Positions 7,920-16,592 of a stretch of 64,000 nt of DNA are shown here, piece by piece. The number at the start of each line of letters is the position of its first letter. The stretch's first letter is position 1. Below the pieces are notes generated by a model. The model made no database searches. It saw nothing but the letters and a program-made list of their open reading frames with translations, and was not told the origin of the DNA. The position numbers were made by a program, and so were the translations under genes. This DNA is from Streptomyces griseosporeus (GTDB taxonomy: Bacteria; Actinomycetota; Actinomycetes; Streptomycetales; Streptomycetaceae): contig NZ_BNBR01000005.1 in assembly GCF_014656055.1 (NCBI RefSeq), positions 1 to 64,000 of the forward strand, written 5' to 3'.

Positions 7920-9752
7920 ATGAGCTCTGACGGGGGCGAGAAGTCACTCGGTGACAGCGCGGAGACCGCGGAGACCGGCGACCTGGCCTCACCGCAGGTG
8001 CCGGCCCAGCGAGAGTGGCGTGCGGACAGCGTGCTGCCACCGCCGCGCGACATACCGCCGTCCGACGCGGACCTCATCGGGCGGATGCGCTCGGGCGACG
8101 ACAGCGCGTACGAGGAGCTGTACCGGCGGCACGCCGAGGCCGTCCGCCGCTACGCCCGCACCTGCTGCCGGGACGCCGACACCGCCGACGACCTCACCGC
8201 CGAGGTCTTCGCCCGCATGCTGCAGGCGGTACGCGGCGGCTCCGGCCCCGAGTACGCCGTACGCGCCTATCTGCTCACCTCCGTCCGGCGGGTCGCCGCG
8301 CACTGGACCCAGTCGGCGCGGCGCGAGCAGCTCGTCGACGACTTCGCCCTGTTCGCCGCGCAGGCCGCGCGCTCGTCGGAGATGTCCGACGACGACACGC
8401 TCGAACTGGGCGCGGACGTGCGGGCCATGCACGAGGCCGAGCAGTCCATGGCGATGCAGGCATTCCGGTCGCTGCCGGAGCGGTGGCAGGCCGTGCTGTG
8501 GCACACCGAGATCGAGGACGAGTCGCCCAGCGAGGTCGCGGTCCTGTTCGGGCTCGACGCCAACGGCACGCGCGTGCTCGCCAGCCGGGCGCGTGAGGGC
8601 CTGAAGCAGGCCTACCTCCAGGCCCATGTCTCCACCACCCTCGCCGGCGACGAGGAGTGCGCCCGCTGGGCCGACCAGCTCGGCGGCTGGGCCCGCCGCA
8701 AGCTGCGCACCCGCGCCGAGCGGGGCCTGCGCAAGCACCTGGAGGAGTGCGCCCGGTGCCGGCTGGCCGCCAGCCAGATCGAGGAGGTCGCCGGCTCCAT
8801 CCCCGCCGTGGTGCCGGTCGCCGTCATCGGCTGGTTCGGTGCCGCCGGGTACGCCAAGGCGCTCGGGCTCATCGCGGGCGGTGCCGGGGCCGGGGCGGCG
8901 GGTGCCGCGGGTGCCGCCGCGGCGGCCGGCGGCTCGTCCGGCGGTGCGGGCGGCGGAGCGGTGGCCTCGGAGGGGCTGGGCGCGCCGGTGAAGGCCGGTG
9001 TCGCCGCGGGTGTGGTCGCGGTGGCCGCCGCCGCGGTGGCGCTCGCGCTGGCCGGCAGCGACAGCACGCCGAAGAAGCCGGTGGCCGCCCCGCCGTCGTC
9101 CGCGCCCGTGGTCCGGCCGGCACCGCCGGCGCCGACGCCCACCCCGACCCCGACGCCGCCCCCGCCCGCGCCGGTGGTGCTGAAGCCGACCCCCACGCCC
9201 ACGCCGACCCCCAGCCCGACACCGAAGCCGAAGCCGACCCCCACACCGACACCGACGCCGACGCCCACCCCCACGCCGAGCCCGACCCCGACCCCGACGC
9301 CCACTCCCCCTCCGGCGCCGGTCGTCTACCAGGTCAGCGAGCTGTCGTACGACGTCGGCGGCGACGGCACCGCGCCGGAGATCCGGCTCGCCGAGAGCAG
9401 CTGGGTGTGGCAGCGGTACGGGCTGTCCGTCGCCGACAAGACGTACACGCGCGGCGTCACCGTGCACGGAGACTCCTCCGTCACCGTCGACCTCAACCGC
9501 TCCTGCACCTCCTACGACGCCCTCGTCGGCGTCGACGACATGACGCTGAAGCTCGGCAAGGTCTCCTTCTCCGTCTACGCCGACGGCGAGCGGCTGTGGC
9601 AGTCGGGGACGGTCAAGGGCGGGGACGCGGCCGTGCCCGTACATGTCGACGTCACCGGCCGCCAGACCGTACGGCTGGTGGTCGAACCGCACAACCACCT
9701 CGACACCGTGGCCCTCGGCGACTGGGTGGAGTCGCGGTTCACCTGCTCCTGA
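7920..9752 (+). CDS. Membrane-anchored ECF-type sigma factor with fused zinc finger and NPCBM-like domain
   Basis: A 610-residue fusion. Residues about 45-225 are an ECF-type sigma core: sigma2 with DADLIGRMRSGDDSAYEELYRRH and a DDLTAEVFARML helix, then sigma4 with a FRSLPERWQAVLW...VLFGL-type HTH. Next comes an anti-sigma-like zinc-finger segment (E-E-C-x-x-W about 243-250 and HLEECARC about 275-282), a Gly/Ala-rich stretch, one transmembrane helix (about 360-382) and a roughly 75-residue Pro-Thr repeat linker. An NPCBM-like carbohydrate-binding module (about 475-610; RGVTVHGDSSVTVDL) follows and would lie outside the cell. Sensor, inhibitor and sigma factor are thus one polypeptide, possibly released by proteolysis. 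Actinobacterial ECF groups with C-terminal extensions are known. It overlaps the convergent regulator by 14 bp. Confidence 0.88.
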   Translation: MSSDGGEKSLGDSAETAETGDLASPQVPAQREWRADSVLPPPRDIPPSDADLIGRMRSGDDSAYEELYRRHAEAVRRYARTCCRDADTADDLTAEVFARMLQAVRGGSGPEYAVRAYLLTSVRRVAAHWTQSARREQLVDDFALFAAQAARSSEMSDDDTLELGADVRAMHEAEQSMAMQAFRSLPERWQAVLWHTEIEDESPSEVAVLFGLDANGTRVLASRAREGLKQAYLQAHVSTTLAGDEECARWADQLGGWARRKLRTRAERGLRKHLEECARCRLAASQIEEVAGSIPAVVPVAVIGWFGAAGYAKALGLIAGGAGAGAAGAAGAAAAAGGSSGGAGGGAVASEGLGAPVKAGVAAGVVAVAAAAVALALAGSDSTPKKPVAAPPSSAPVVRPAPPAPTPTPTPTPPPPAPVVLKPTPTPTPTPSPTPKPKPTPTPTPTPTPTPTPSPTPTPTPTPPPAPVVYQVSELSYDVGGDGTAPEIRLAESSWVWQRYGLSVADKTYTRGVTVHGDSSVTVDLNRSCTSYDALVGVDDMTLKLGKVSFSVYADGERLWQSGTVKGGDAAVPVHVDVTGRQTVRLVVEPHNHLDTVALGDWVESRFTCS

Positions 9753-12700
9753 CCGGGACGGGGTGGTCGCGCACCACCTCGTCCAGCTCGCGGGCGACGG
9801 CGTCCGCGGTGAGGGACGCGCCCCGGGCGTACTCGGCGTCGTAGCGCTCCCGCCCGAGGGCGGCGCGGGCGGCGGCCTCGGCGCGCTCGGCGCCCGCGCG
9901 CTCGGGCATGGGGCGGGGATGGCCGCCGCGCAGCCGGGTCGCCGCGCCCAGCAGCCGGGCCGCGCGGACGCCGTCGCCGAGGTCGGCGAGCAGGGTCGCG
10001 GCGATGTCCACGGGCGCGGAGACGACCGTCTCGGCGCACCGCTTGTCCACCGCCTCGCGGAAGGCGACGACCAGGACCGGCAGGGCGTGCGCCGGACCGG
10101 ACTCGGCGGCCTCGACCAGGGCGCCCACCCCGTGCGTCCACACCGTGAACTGCGGGGGCGGCGCGGAGCGCGCCATCTCCGACCTGACCTGCTCGTACAG
10201 CTCCCGCGCGCGGGCGACGTCCTTGTCGTCCAGGGCCATCTGGGCGCGCATCAGCAGCAGGAACGCCTTGGCGTCCGCCACGCCGTACCGGTCGATGGCG
10301 GCGGCCGACTCGTCCAGGGCGGCCCGCGCGGCCGTACGGTCGCCCGCGCGGTAGGCGATCTCGCCGAGCCGGGCGAGGAGGAAGGGCGACTCGGCGTACG
10401 CGCCGACCTCGTAGGCGAGGCGGAGCGCCTCCCGGTACTCCCGCTCGGCCTCCGTGAAGCGGCCGCGGGCCATGGCGGCCTCACCGGCCGCGCTGCACGC
10501 CTGGGCGCGCATCCAGCGGTCGCCGACGCGGCGGCTGTACGTGCGCAGCTCGGCGAGGTCGTCGTCGATGCCCTCCATGCCGCCCGGGGAGTCGACGATC
10601 ATGTGGGCGCGGATCATCAGGGCGACGCCGATCTCCCAGTCGCCACCGTGGGCGCGGCAGTGGGCGAGAGCACGGTCGGTGACCGCGCGCAGGTCGGGAC
10701 CCTCGCCCGGGTAGTAGGCGGTCAGCGGCCAGACGATGCCCGGCATGCGGGCCGCGTGGGGGCCGCCGCGCGCGTAGTGGCCCCGCACCCGGTCGACGTA
10801 CCGCTGCAGGCGCTCCTCGGCCGGAAGGGAGCTGATCAGGGCCAGCTCGCTGCGGTAGAAGAGGTGCAGCATCCGCAGGTCCATGCGCAGGGCGTGGCGC
10901 GGGTGGCGGACCTCGCCGTCCGCAGCGGCGAGGAAGGCCTCCACGATGTCGGACGCGTCCTGATGGTCGCCCGAAGGCCCGTCGTGGTCGATGCCCTCCT
11001 CCCCGGCGTCCAGGGCGATGCCGAGCCGCAGGGCGCGGGTGACCCAGGCGAGGCCCTCGCGGCGGTAGTTGCGCAGCCACCAGAACCAGCCCATGGCGAC
11101 GCACAGCGCCCCGGCCTCCTCCTCGTCGCCGGCGGTCAGGGACCGGTGCAGGGCCGCGCGGATGTTGTCCAGCTCGGTCTCCAGGCGGGCGATCCACGGC
11201 AGTTGCTCCCTCGACCGCAGCCGGGGCTCGGCCTCCTCCAGCAGGGCGCGCACCCAGGCGCGGTGGCGGCGCTCGGCGGCGGCGCGCAGCCCGGGGACCT
11301 CGGCGGCGCGCTCGACGGCGTACTCGTGGATGGTCTCCAGCATGCGGTAGCGCATGCCGGGGGTGCCGTCCTGCCCGTACGGGGACGTGTACGGGGAGGC
11401 GACGACCAGGGACTTGTCGACGAGCGCGCCGACGAGGTCGGCGACCGGGCCGGTGCACACGGCCTCCGCCGCCGCGAGGTCCCAGCCGCCCGCGAAGACG
11501 GACAGCTCGCGCAGCGCGGTCCGCTCCGCCTCGTCGAGCAGGTCCCAGGACCAGTCGACGACGGCGCGCAGGGTCTGCTGGCGGGGCAGCACCGTGCGGC
11601 TTCCGGAGGTGAGGAGGCGGAAGCGGTCGTCGAGGCGGTCGGCGATCTGCCGGGGGGTCAGCAGCCGCAGCCGGGCGGCCGCCAGCTCGATGGCGAGCGG
11701 CAGCCCGTCGAGGCGCCGGCAGATCTCCGCGACGGCCTCCTCGTCGCGGAGCACGTCACCGGCGTCGGGACGGACGGCGGCGGCGCGCTCCGTGAAGAGG
11801 CGGTGCGCCTGGTCGGGCTGGAGAGGTTCGACGGGGCGCACGGACTCGCCGGGGACACCCAGGGGTTCACGGCTGGTGGCGAGGATCGTGAGCCCCGGGC
11901 AGCGGGTCAGGAGCGTCTCGGCGAGGTCGGCTGCCGCGCCGATGACGTGCTCGCAGTTGTCAAGGATCAGGAGTTGGCTGCGCGGGGCGCAGTACTCGAC
12001 GAGCAGGGCCACCGGGTCGTCCTGCGGGAGCGCCAGCTCGCTGGCCAGCAGCACGGTCTCGCGCAGACCGAGCGCGTTGACCACCGCGCCCGGCACCGCC
12101 TCCGGCCGGTCGAGCGGCGCCAGCTCGACGAGCCATGCCTGGGGGACGCCGGCCGCGGCCTCCTCGGCGAGGCGGGTCTTCCCCGATCCGCCCGGACCGG
12201 TGAGCGTGACGAGGCGGGCCCTGTGCAGTTCGGAACGGATGGCGGCGAGTTCGGGTTCCCGGCCGACGAAGGAAGTGAGCCGGGGCCGGAGATTGCCGGT
12301 ACGGACGGGCGGCCGGCTCGGCGCCGGCGACTCCTCCTGCCTCAGCAACTCGGCATGCAGCGCGCGAAGCTCAGACCCCGGATCAGCCCCCAGCCCCTCG
12401 GCAAGAGTGCGGCGGACGCTCTCGTACGCGGCGAGCGCGTCCGCCGTCCGGCCGGTGTCCCGCAGGGCGCGCAGGAGCAGCACGTGCAGGGGTTCGTCGT
12501 ACGGGTGCGCCGCGGTCAGCTCCGTCAGCTCCGGTACGACGTCGTGGGCGCGGCCCAGCCGCAGATACGCCTCGGCGCGCGCCCGGGACGCCTCCAGGCG
12601 CAGCGCCTCGGGGCGGGCGGCGGCGGTGCGGTCGGGGAGGTCGGCGAGGGCGGGGCCGTGCCAGAGAGCGAGGGCCTGGTCGAGGGTGCGGGCGGCGGTG

Positions 12701-13047
12701 GCGGGGTCGTCGCGGGCGATGGCGGTGCCCTGGCGCACGAGCCGCTCGAACACGTGCAGGTCGACGTCGTCTTCGGTCGCGGCGAGCCGGTAGCCGCCCG
12801 GTTCGGAGGCGACGGCGTCCCTGCCGAGGGTGCGGCGGAGCCTTGCGACGAGCGCCTGCAGCGCGGCGGGGGCGTCCTGGGGCGGGTCGTCCGCCCAGAC
12901 CTCCGCGATCAGCGTCTCCGGGGCGGTGACGCGGCCCGGCCGCAGGGCGAGGGCGGCGAGCAGCGCCCGCAGGCGGGGGCCGCCGGTGTTCACGGCGTGG
13001 CCGTGCTCGTCCTCTGCCTGGGTGACGCCCAGAATTCTGTACCGCAC
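9739..13047 (-). CDS. AfsR/SARP-type transcriptional regulator with NTPase and TPR domains
   Basis: A protein of about 1,100 residues. An N-terminal winged-helix output domain and BTAD helical domain (about 1-240; FERLV...ALWHGPALADLPD) are followed by a STAND NTPase with Walker A LTGPGGSGKTRL (about 275) and a LLILDNCEH Walker B. A long helical TPR-like C-terminus follows. Such AfsR-like regulators activate secondary-metabolite or developmental genes in response to phosphorylation or ligands. The GTG at 13047 begins at the usual RYRILG; an upstream in-frame GTG at 13134 would add 29 residues, and neither has a clear ribosome site. No biosynthetic cluster is adjacent. Confidence 0.9.
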   Translation of the reverse strand: MRYRILGVTQAEDEHGHAVNTGGPRLRALLAALALRPGRVTAPETLIAEVWADDPPQDAPAALQALVARLRRTLGRDAVASEPGGYRLAATEDDVDLHVFERLVRQGTAIARDDPATAARTLDQALALWHGPALADLPDRTAAARPEALRLEASRARAEAYLRLGRAHDVVPELTELTAAHPYDEPLHVLLLRALRDTGRTADALAAYESVRRTLAEGLGADPGSELRALHAELLRQEESPAPSRPPVRTGNLRPRLTSFVGREPELAAIRSELHRARLVTLTGPGGSGKTRLAEEAAAGVPQAWLVELAPLDRPEAVPGAVVNALGLRETVLLASELALPQDDPVALLVEYCAPRSQLLILDNCEHVIGAAADLAETLLTRCPGLTILATSREPLGVPGESVRPVEPLQPDQAHRLFTERAAAVRPDAGDVLRDEEAVAEICRRLDGLPLAIELAAARLRLLTPRQIADRLDDRFRLLTSGSRTVLPRQQTLRAVVDWSWDLLDEAERTALRELSVFAGGWDLAAAEAVCTGPVADLVGALVDKSLVVASPYTSPYGQDGTPGMRYRMLETIHEYAVERAAEVPGLRAAAERRHRAWVRALLEEAEPRLRSREQLPWIARLETELDNIRAALHRSLTAGDEEEAGALCVAMGWFWWLRNYRREGLAWVTRALRLGIALDAGEEGIDHDGPSGDHQDASDIVEAFLAAADGEVRHPRHALRMDLRMLHLFYRSELALISSLPAEERLQRYVDRVRGHYARGGPHAARMPGIVWPLTAYYPGEGPDLRAVTDRALAHCRAHGGDWEIGVALMIRAHMIVDSPGGMEGIDDDLAELRTYSRRVGDRWMRAQACSAAGEAAMARGRFTEAEREYREALRLAYEVGAYAESPFLLARLGEIAYRAGDRTAARAALDESAAAIDRYGVADAKAFLLLMRAQMALDDKDVARARELYEQVRSEMARSAPPPQFTVWTHGVGALVEAAESGPAHALPVLVVAFREAVDKRCAETVVSAPVDIAATLLADLGDGVRAARLLGAATRLRGGHPRPMPERAGAERAEAAARAALGRERYDAEYARGASLTADAVARELDEVVRDHPVPVRSR

Positions 13048-13145
13048 CGGGTCATTGTCGCTGGGGGTGGGGGGAGGGGCACGGGGGTTCGATACGGCGG
13101 TTTCTCTGACGGGTCGTTCGTCACGGTACGGCACTGCAGCACCGA

Positions 13146-13826
13146 CCTGGACCGACGCACCCGGCGCTGGTGCGGGCCGGGGGTGGGTGGCGCAGCCCGG
13201 CGCTAGCGGGGTGCCGCTGCGCCCACCCGTGCCGCCCCAGCGGCACGACTGCCCGCAGCTACGCAGGGATACGGCCCGGCGGTGCGGCTGCCCGCGGCTA
13301 CGCAGGCCTGCGGCCCTTGTACCGCCGTTGCTGGGTGGGCGCCGGCCCAGCGGTGCGGCCGCCCGCAGCTACGCAGGGAGACGGCCCGGCGGTGCGGCTC
13401 CCGCGGCCACGCAGGCCGACGGCCCTCGTACCACCGCTGCCGGGTCGGCGCCGACCCAGCGGTGGGGCTGCCTGCTACCCCAGCGGGGCGGCCCTGCCGC
13501 AGCCGCGGCGGCCGGTAGACGCGTACGGCGGGAAGGGGACGTGTCGGGGGGTGTCCGCCCGCAGCGGGCGCCGAAAAGTGGCGGCACGAATTTGACCGTA
13601 CGCAGCGGCGCACCGAGGACGGATACCCCCCGGCGCGGCCCCGACCCACCCACCAGCACAACGCGCTACACCAGCCACCCACCCACCGAAACGGGCCGCC
13701 GCAGGCATTCAGGGGCGCGGGGAACTGCGCGAGCAACCACCCACCCACCCGCACCGGCCGCCGCAGGCACGCCGCGGGGAACTGCGCGAGCAACCACCCA
13801 CCCACCCGCAGGCGAAGCACAACCCC
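13146..13826. repeat. Intergenic structured repeat block, copy B
   Basis: This 680-bp gap has no believable gene. It repeats the modules seen at 2660-3060: CCCGGCG...GCGCCCACCCGTGCC (from 13150), GGACGTGTCGGGGGGTGTCC (from about 13538) through ACCGAGGACGGATACC, and CGCGGGGAACTGCGCG ends (about 13710-13735 and 13770-13790, the latter duplicated). Inside it lies a further tandem duplication of a 120-bp unit (13251-13370 and 13371-13489). Open frames across it are arginine/proline noise. Confidence 0.72.
13251..13489. repeat. Tandem duplication of a 120-bp GC-rich unit
   Basis: GCCCGCAGCTACGCAGGG at 13251 recurs at 13371, and the following about 100 bases run in parallel with scattered substitutions. 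The copies have diverged, so the duplication is not recent. It is absent from copy A of the repeat block. Confidence 0.75.
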
Positions 13827-15914
13827 TCAAACCAGCCTCCGCACCGCCTCCACCTCCGCCACCCCCCGAGCAATCCCCGCCGGCACAGCCCGCGCCCGCG
13901 CCGGCGTCCCCGTCCAGCACGTCCCCCGTCGCGCCAGCAGTCGCCGCAGCCACAGCTCCAGGGAGACCAGATCCGCCAGCCCGTCCAGCGGCAACGGCTC
14001 CCCCGCCGCCGCCCCCCGCACCGCCTTGCGCACGACCCGCGCCTCCACCAGCCCCGCCTCCGCGAGCAGCGGCGTGTCGAAGAGGTCCAGCAGCGAGTCG
14101 GCAGACACCCGCAGCCCCGTCCGCGCGGCCGCGGCCGAGGGCGCGTGGGAGGGGGCGCCCCACCCGGGCGGCAACTCGGTGACCCCGGCCCCCTTCAGCA
14201 CCGTACGGAGGATCTCCGCCCGCGCCCCGGGCCGCACCCGCAGCGTCTCCGGCAGGGCCCGGCACGCCCGGACGACCTGGTTGTCGAGGAACGGCGCGTG
14301 CAGCCGCTGCGAGCGGATCTCCGCCGCCTGTTCCAGGATCCGCAGGTCGGCCGCATGCCGCGCCAGCGCCGCACGCGCGCGGTAGTCACCCGGCCGCTGC
14401 CCTGGCCCGACGCCCGACCGCGCCGACGCCTGCTGAAGGCGAACCGATACTTCAGCGAGCGCCTCTCCGGTCAGCCAGCGCGCCGCGGGCCCGGGTCTGG
14501 CCCAGGTGAGCGCCGCGAGGGAGGCCCCGACCGCACCGCCGGGCTCGTCGAACCGCTGGTGCAGCAGCCGCTCGGCCAGCACCTCCAGTCCGGCCCGGTA
14601 GGGCGTGCGGGCGAGCCGGCGTGCGGCGGCGTACACGCGCGCGGGGACGAGCACGGAGCCGTCGGCCTTGGCGAGCGCGGCGACGGGCCGGACCAGGTGC
14701 CGCCGCTTGCGGTCCATCAACAGGTCGGCGAGGCGCGCCGGGTGGGCGTCGAGGACCTGCCGGGCGCCGGAGCCGATGAAGTGGTCGGCGCTGCCGGACA
14801 TCAGCCGCGCGCGGTGCCGGGCGGCCGTCACCAGGGAGGGCCCGGGCTCGTCGGTGAGCGGCCCGTCCAGGTCGGCGTACGGCAGGACCTCCTCGCCGCC
14901 GGTGACGACGACGTGGTGCAGCCGGGGGTTGGCGGCGAGCGCGCCGGCCCGCTCCAGCTCGGCCTCCCGCCCGCTGACGGCGAGGTCGTTGAAGGTGACG
15001 GCCAGCAGGCGTTCCCCGGCGCCGGTGCCGTGCCCGAGCAGCGTCCCCGGCATGCCGGGCAGGCCTGCGGCGAGCAGGGCCAGGGTGCCCGAGGCGGGCC
15101 CGCCGGAGAGGTCGGCGCCGATACCGGGAACCGGCATCCCGCGCGCCGCGCGGCGTTCGGCGGGTCCCATCCCCGGCACCGGCCCGGGGTCGATGTCCGG
15201 CACGTGCCGTGGCGCGGACAGCCGGGCGCGCACCGCCTCGACGAGCGCGTCGCGCACACCGTCCACGGCGCTGTCCGGGTCGGCCGGGGGCGCCGCGACC
15301 GCGAGGGAGGCGACGGGCTCGTACCCGGCGATCTCGCGCGCCCCGGCGCGCAGGATCAGCGCATGCCCCGGCGGAATGCGCTGCACGCCGGCGTACGGGG
15401 TGGAGTCCTGGACGGCGGCCGGCACGTCGGGGGCGGCGAGCAGTGCGGCGAGGTGTCCGAAGTCGAGGTTGGCCTCGATGAGGTCGGCGAGGGGCAGCGC
15501 GGCGGTGGCGTAGGCGGTGCCGCCCGCCCACGGGGTGTAGAACACCGGGCGCGCGCCGGCGAGGTCGCCGCAGACGGTGACGCGGCGGCCGACCTGGACG
15601 ACGGCGGTGTAACTGCCGGGCCAGGCGGTCAGATGGCGCAGGGCGCCGCCGCGCGCGGCGAACAGGGCGACGCGCAGCTGTTCGTCGCTGGCGCCGCACA
15701 GCCCGAGGACGGCGATGCGGGTCTCGGGGTCGGCCTGGACGACGCGGACCTCGTCGGGCCGCCAGTCGCCGACCGCCCACAGCGGGTCGGGGTCGCCCCA
15801 CAACAGGTGGGAGCCGACCGGGTGCACGGTCTCGCCGTCGTATCCGGTGGCGCCGGCGGAGCCGATCTCGGCGGCCCTCGCGGCGGTGCTGCTCCATCCC
15901 ACCAACCACCGCAT
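13827..15914 (-). CDS. Asparagine-synthase-like ATP-dependent amide-forming protein (lasso-cyclase-like)
   Basis: A 695-residue protein with the class B asparagine synthetase fold. The N-terminal glutaminase-like domain (about 1-190) includes the RIPPGHALILR segment. The synthetase domain (about 200-690) carries the PP-loop pyrophosphatase signature ADLSGGPASG (about 270) and the HAPFLDNQVVRAC segment (about 563). It starts MRWLVGW, so the Cys at position 2 needed to hydrolyse glutamine is absent. That is usual for beta-lactam synthetases and lasso-peptide macrolactam synthetases, which join a carboxylate to an amine directly. No lasso precursor, RRE or protease gene is adjacent. The ATG at 15914 has GGAGG 5 nt upstream. 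The substrate is unknown. Confidence 0.8.
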   Translation of the reverse strand: MRWLVGWSSTAARAAEIGSAGATGYDGETVHPVGSHLLWGDPDPLWAVGDWRPDEVRVVQADPETRIAVLGLCGASDEQLRVALFAARGGALRHLTAWPGSYTAVVQVGRRVTVCGDLAGARPVFYTPWAGGTAYATAALPLADLIEANLDFGHLAALLAAPDVPAAVQDSTPYAGVQRIPPGHALILRAGAREIAGYEPVASLAVAAPPADPDSAVDGVRDALVEAVRARLSAPRHVPDIDPGPVPGMGPAERRAARGMPVPGIGADLSGGPASGTLALLAAGLPGMPGTLLGHGTGAGERLLAVTFNDLAVSGREAELERAGALAANPRLHHVVVTGGEEVLPYADLDGPLTDEPGPSLVTAARHRARLMSGSADHFIGSGARQVLDAHPARLADLLMDRKRRHLVRPVAALAKADGSVLVPARVYAAARRLARTPYRAGLEVLAERLLHQRFDEPGGAVGASLAALTWARPGPAARWLTGEALAEVSVRLQQASARSGVGPGQRPGDYRARAALARHAADLRILEQAAEIRSQRLHAPFLDNQVVRACRALPETLRVRPGARAEILRTVLKGAGVTELPPGWGAPSHAPSAAAARTGLRVSADSLLDLFDTPLLAEAGLVEARVVRKAVRGAAAGEPLPLDGLADLVSLELWLRRLLARRGTCWTGTPARARAVPAGIARGVAEVEAVRRLV

Positions 15915-15930
15915 CGACGCCTCCACAGGT

Positions 15931-15939
15931 TGTGGACAA
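15931..15939 (-). promoter_or_regulatory. DnaA box, perfect match
   Basis: TTGTCCACA on the minus strand, 17 bp upstream of the start codon at 15914 and just ahead of its ribosome site. It is the second exact 9-mer in the window and, like the one at 6502, lies in a gene's 5' region. Confidence 0.5.
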
Positions 15940-16502
15940 CCCTGCACCGTAGGAACGGTTCACATGCTGCCACGAAGAACGCGTCTCAGAGAGGCGGCGG
16001 AGCCGCTCGCGCGTCGGCGGGTCCGCCCGCGCACCGAAGCCCCGGCGATACGAATGCGCCCCCGATACGCTCCCCCAGAACGCCCTGTGCGCCCTCAACT
16101 CCCGTGGTGGGAGCGGGTATCGGGCCTCGCAACAGGGGGTCGACTTTCGGCCAAATCGGCGGCCGGTGACGTTCGCCGGTACGCGCGCGCGTGCGGCACG
16201 CACACGCTCCGTACACATCTGGCGAGGGCTCAACGGAGGCCGGAACGCGCGCAGTCCGGGAGACGTGGCCGCCTCCCGGACCGTTCCGCCGCCCGCGGGG
16301 ATGAAGGCGGCGGTGTCCCCCAGCCCACTGGATCCAGTACAGCGGGCCGACCCACGCACCGCCCATGGAACCGCTCCCCCGATGGCCGGAGAAGAGCGCA
16401 CGCACGGGCGCACGGCCACACACCGGGAGCGCGCCGCAACGGTGCGTGCAGGGCCCCGTACTTCCGTACGGGCCACAATCCCGCCATCCGGAACAAAGCC
16501 CC

Positions 16503-16531
16503 TTAACGCTTGGGATCCGGCGAACTACGCT
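16503..16531 (+). promoter_or_regulatory. Sigma-70-like promoter of the NsdA-like gene
   Basis: TTAACG (16503-16508), a 17-bp spacer and TACGCT (16526-16531) form a good HrdB-type promoter. It predicts a leader of about 55 nt before the ATG at 16593. Confidence 0.6.
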
Positions 16532-16592
16532 GGGTTTACGAATGCCGCATGGTTATGCCAGCGCGGCAGCCGTCTGTGTCGAGGGGTGGCGC

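Larger units (their letters stand above)
15915..16592. promoter_or_regulatory. Divergent promoter region upstream of the synthetase-like and NsdA-like genes
   Basis: A 680-bp intergenic stretch without a supportable gene. It holds a perfect DnaA box on the minus strand (15931-15939), a candidate minus-strand -10 TACGGT near 15948, and a good rightward promoter at 16503-16531. The middle (16000-16480) is ordinary GC-rich sequence with no feature I can name. Confidence 0.6.

Noticed and set aside
9643..13206. A 3.5-kb open frame on the plus strand
   Set aside because: It is antisense to the AfsR-like regulator and has low-complexity Arg/Gly/Val composition; the regulator frame has clear domains and codon bias. 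Long antisense frames are expected at this GC content.
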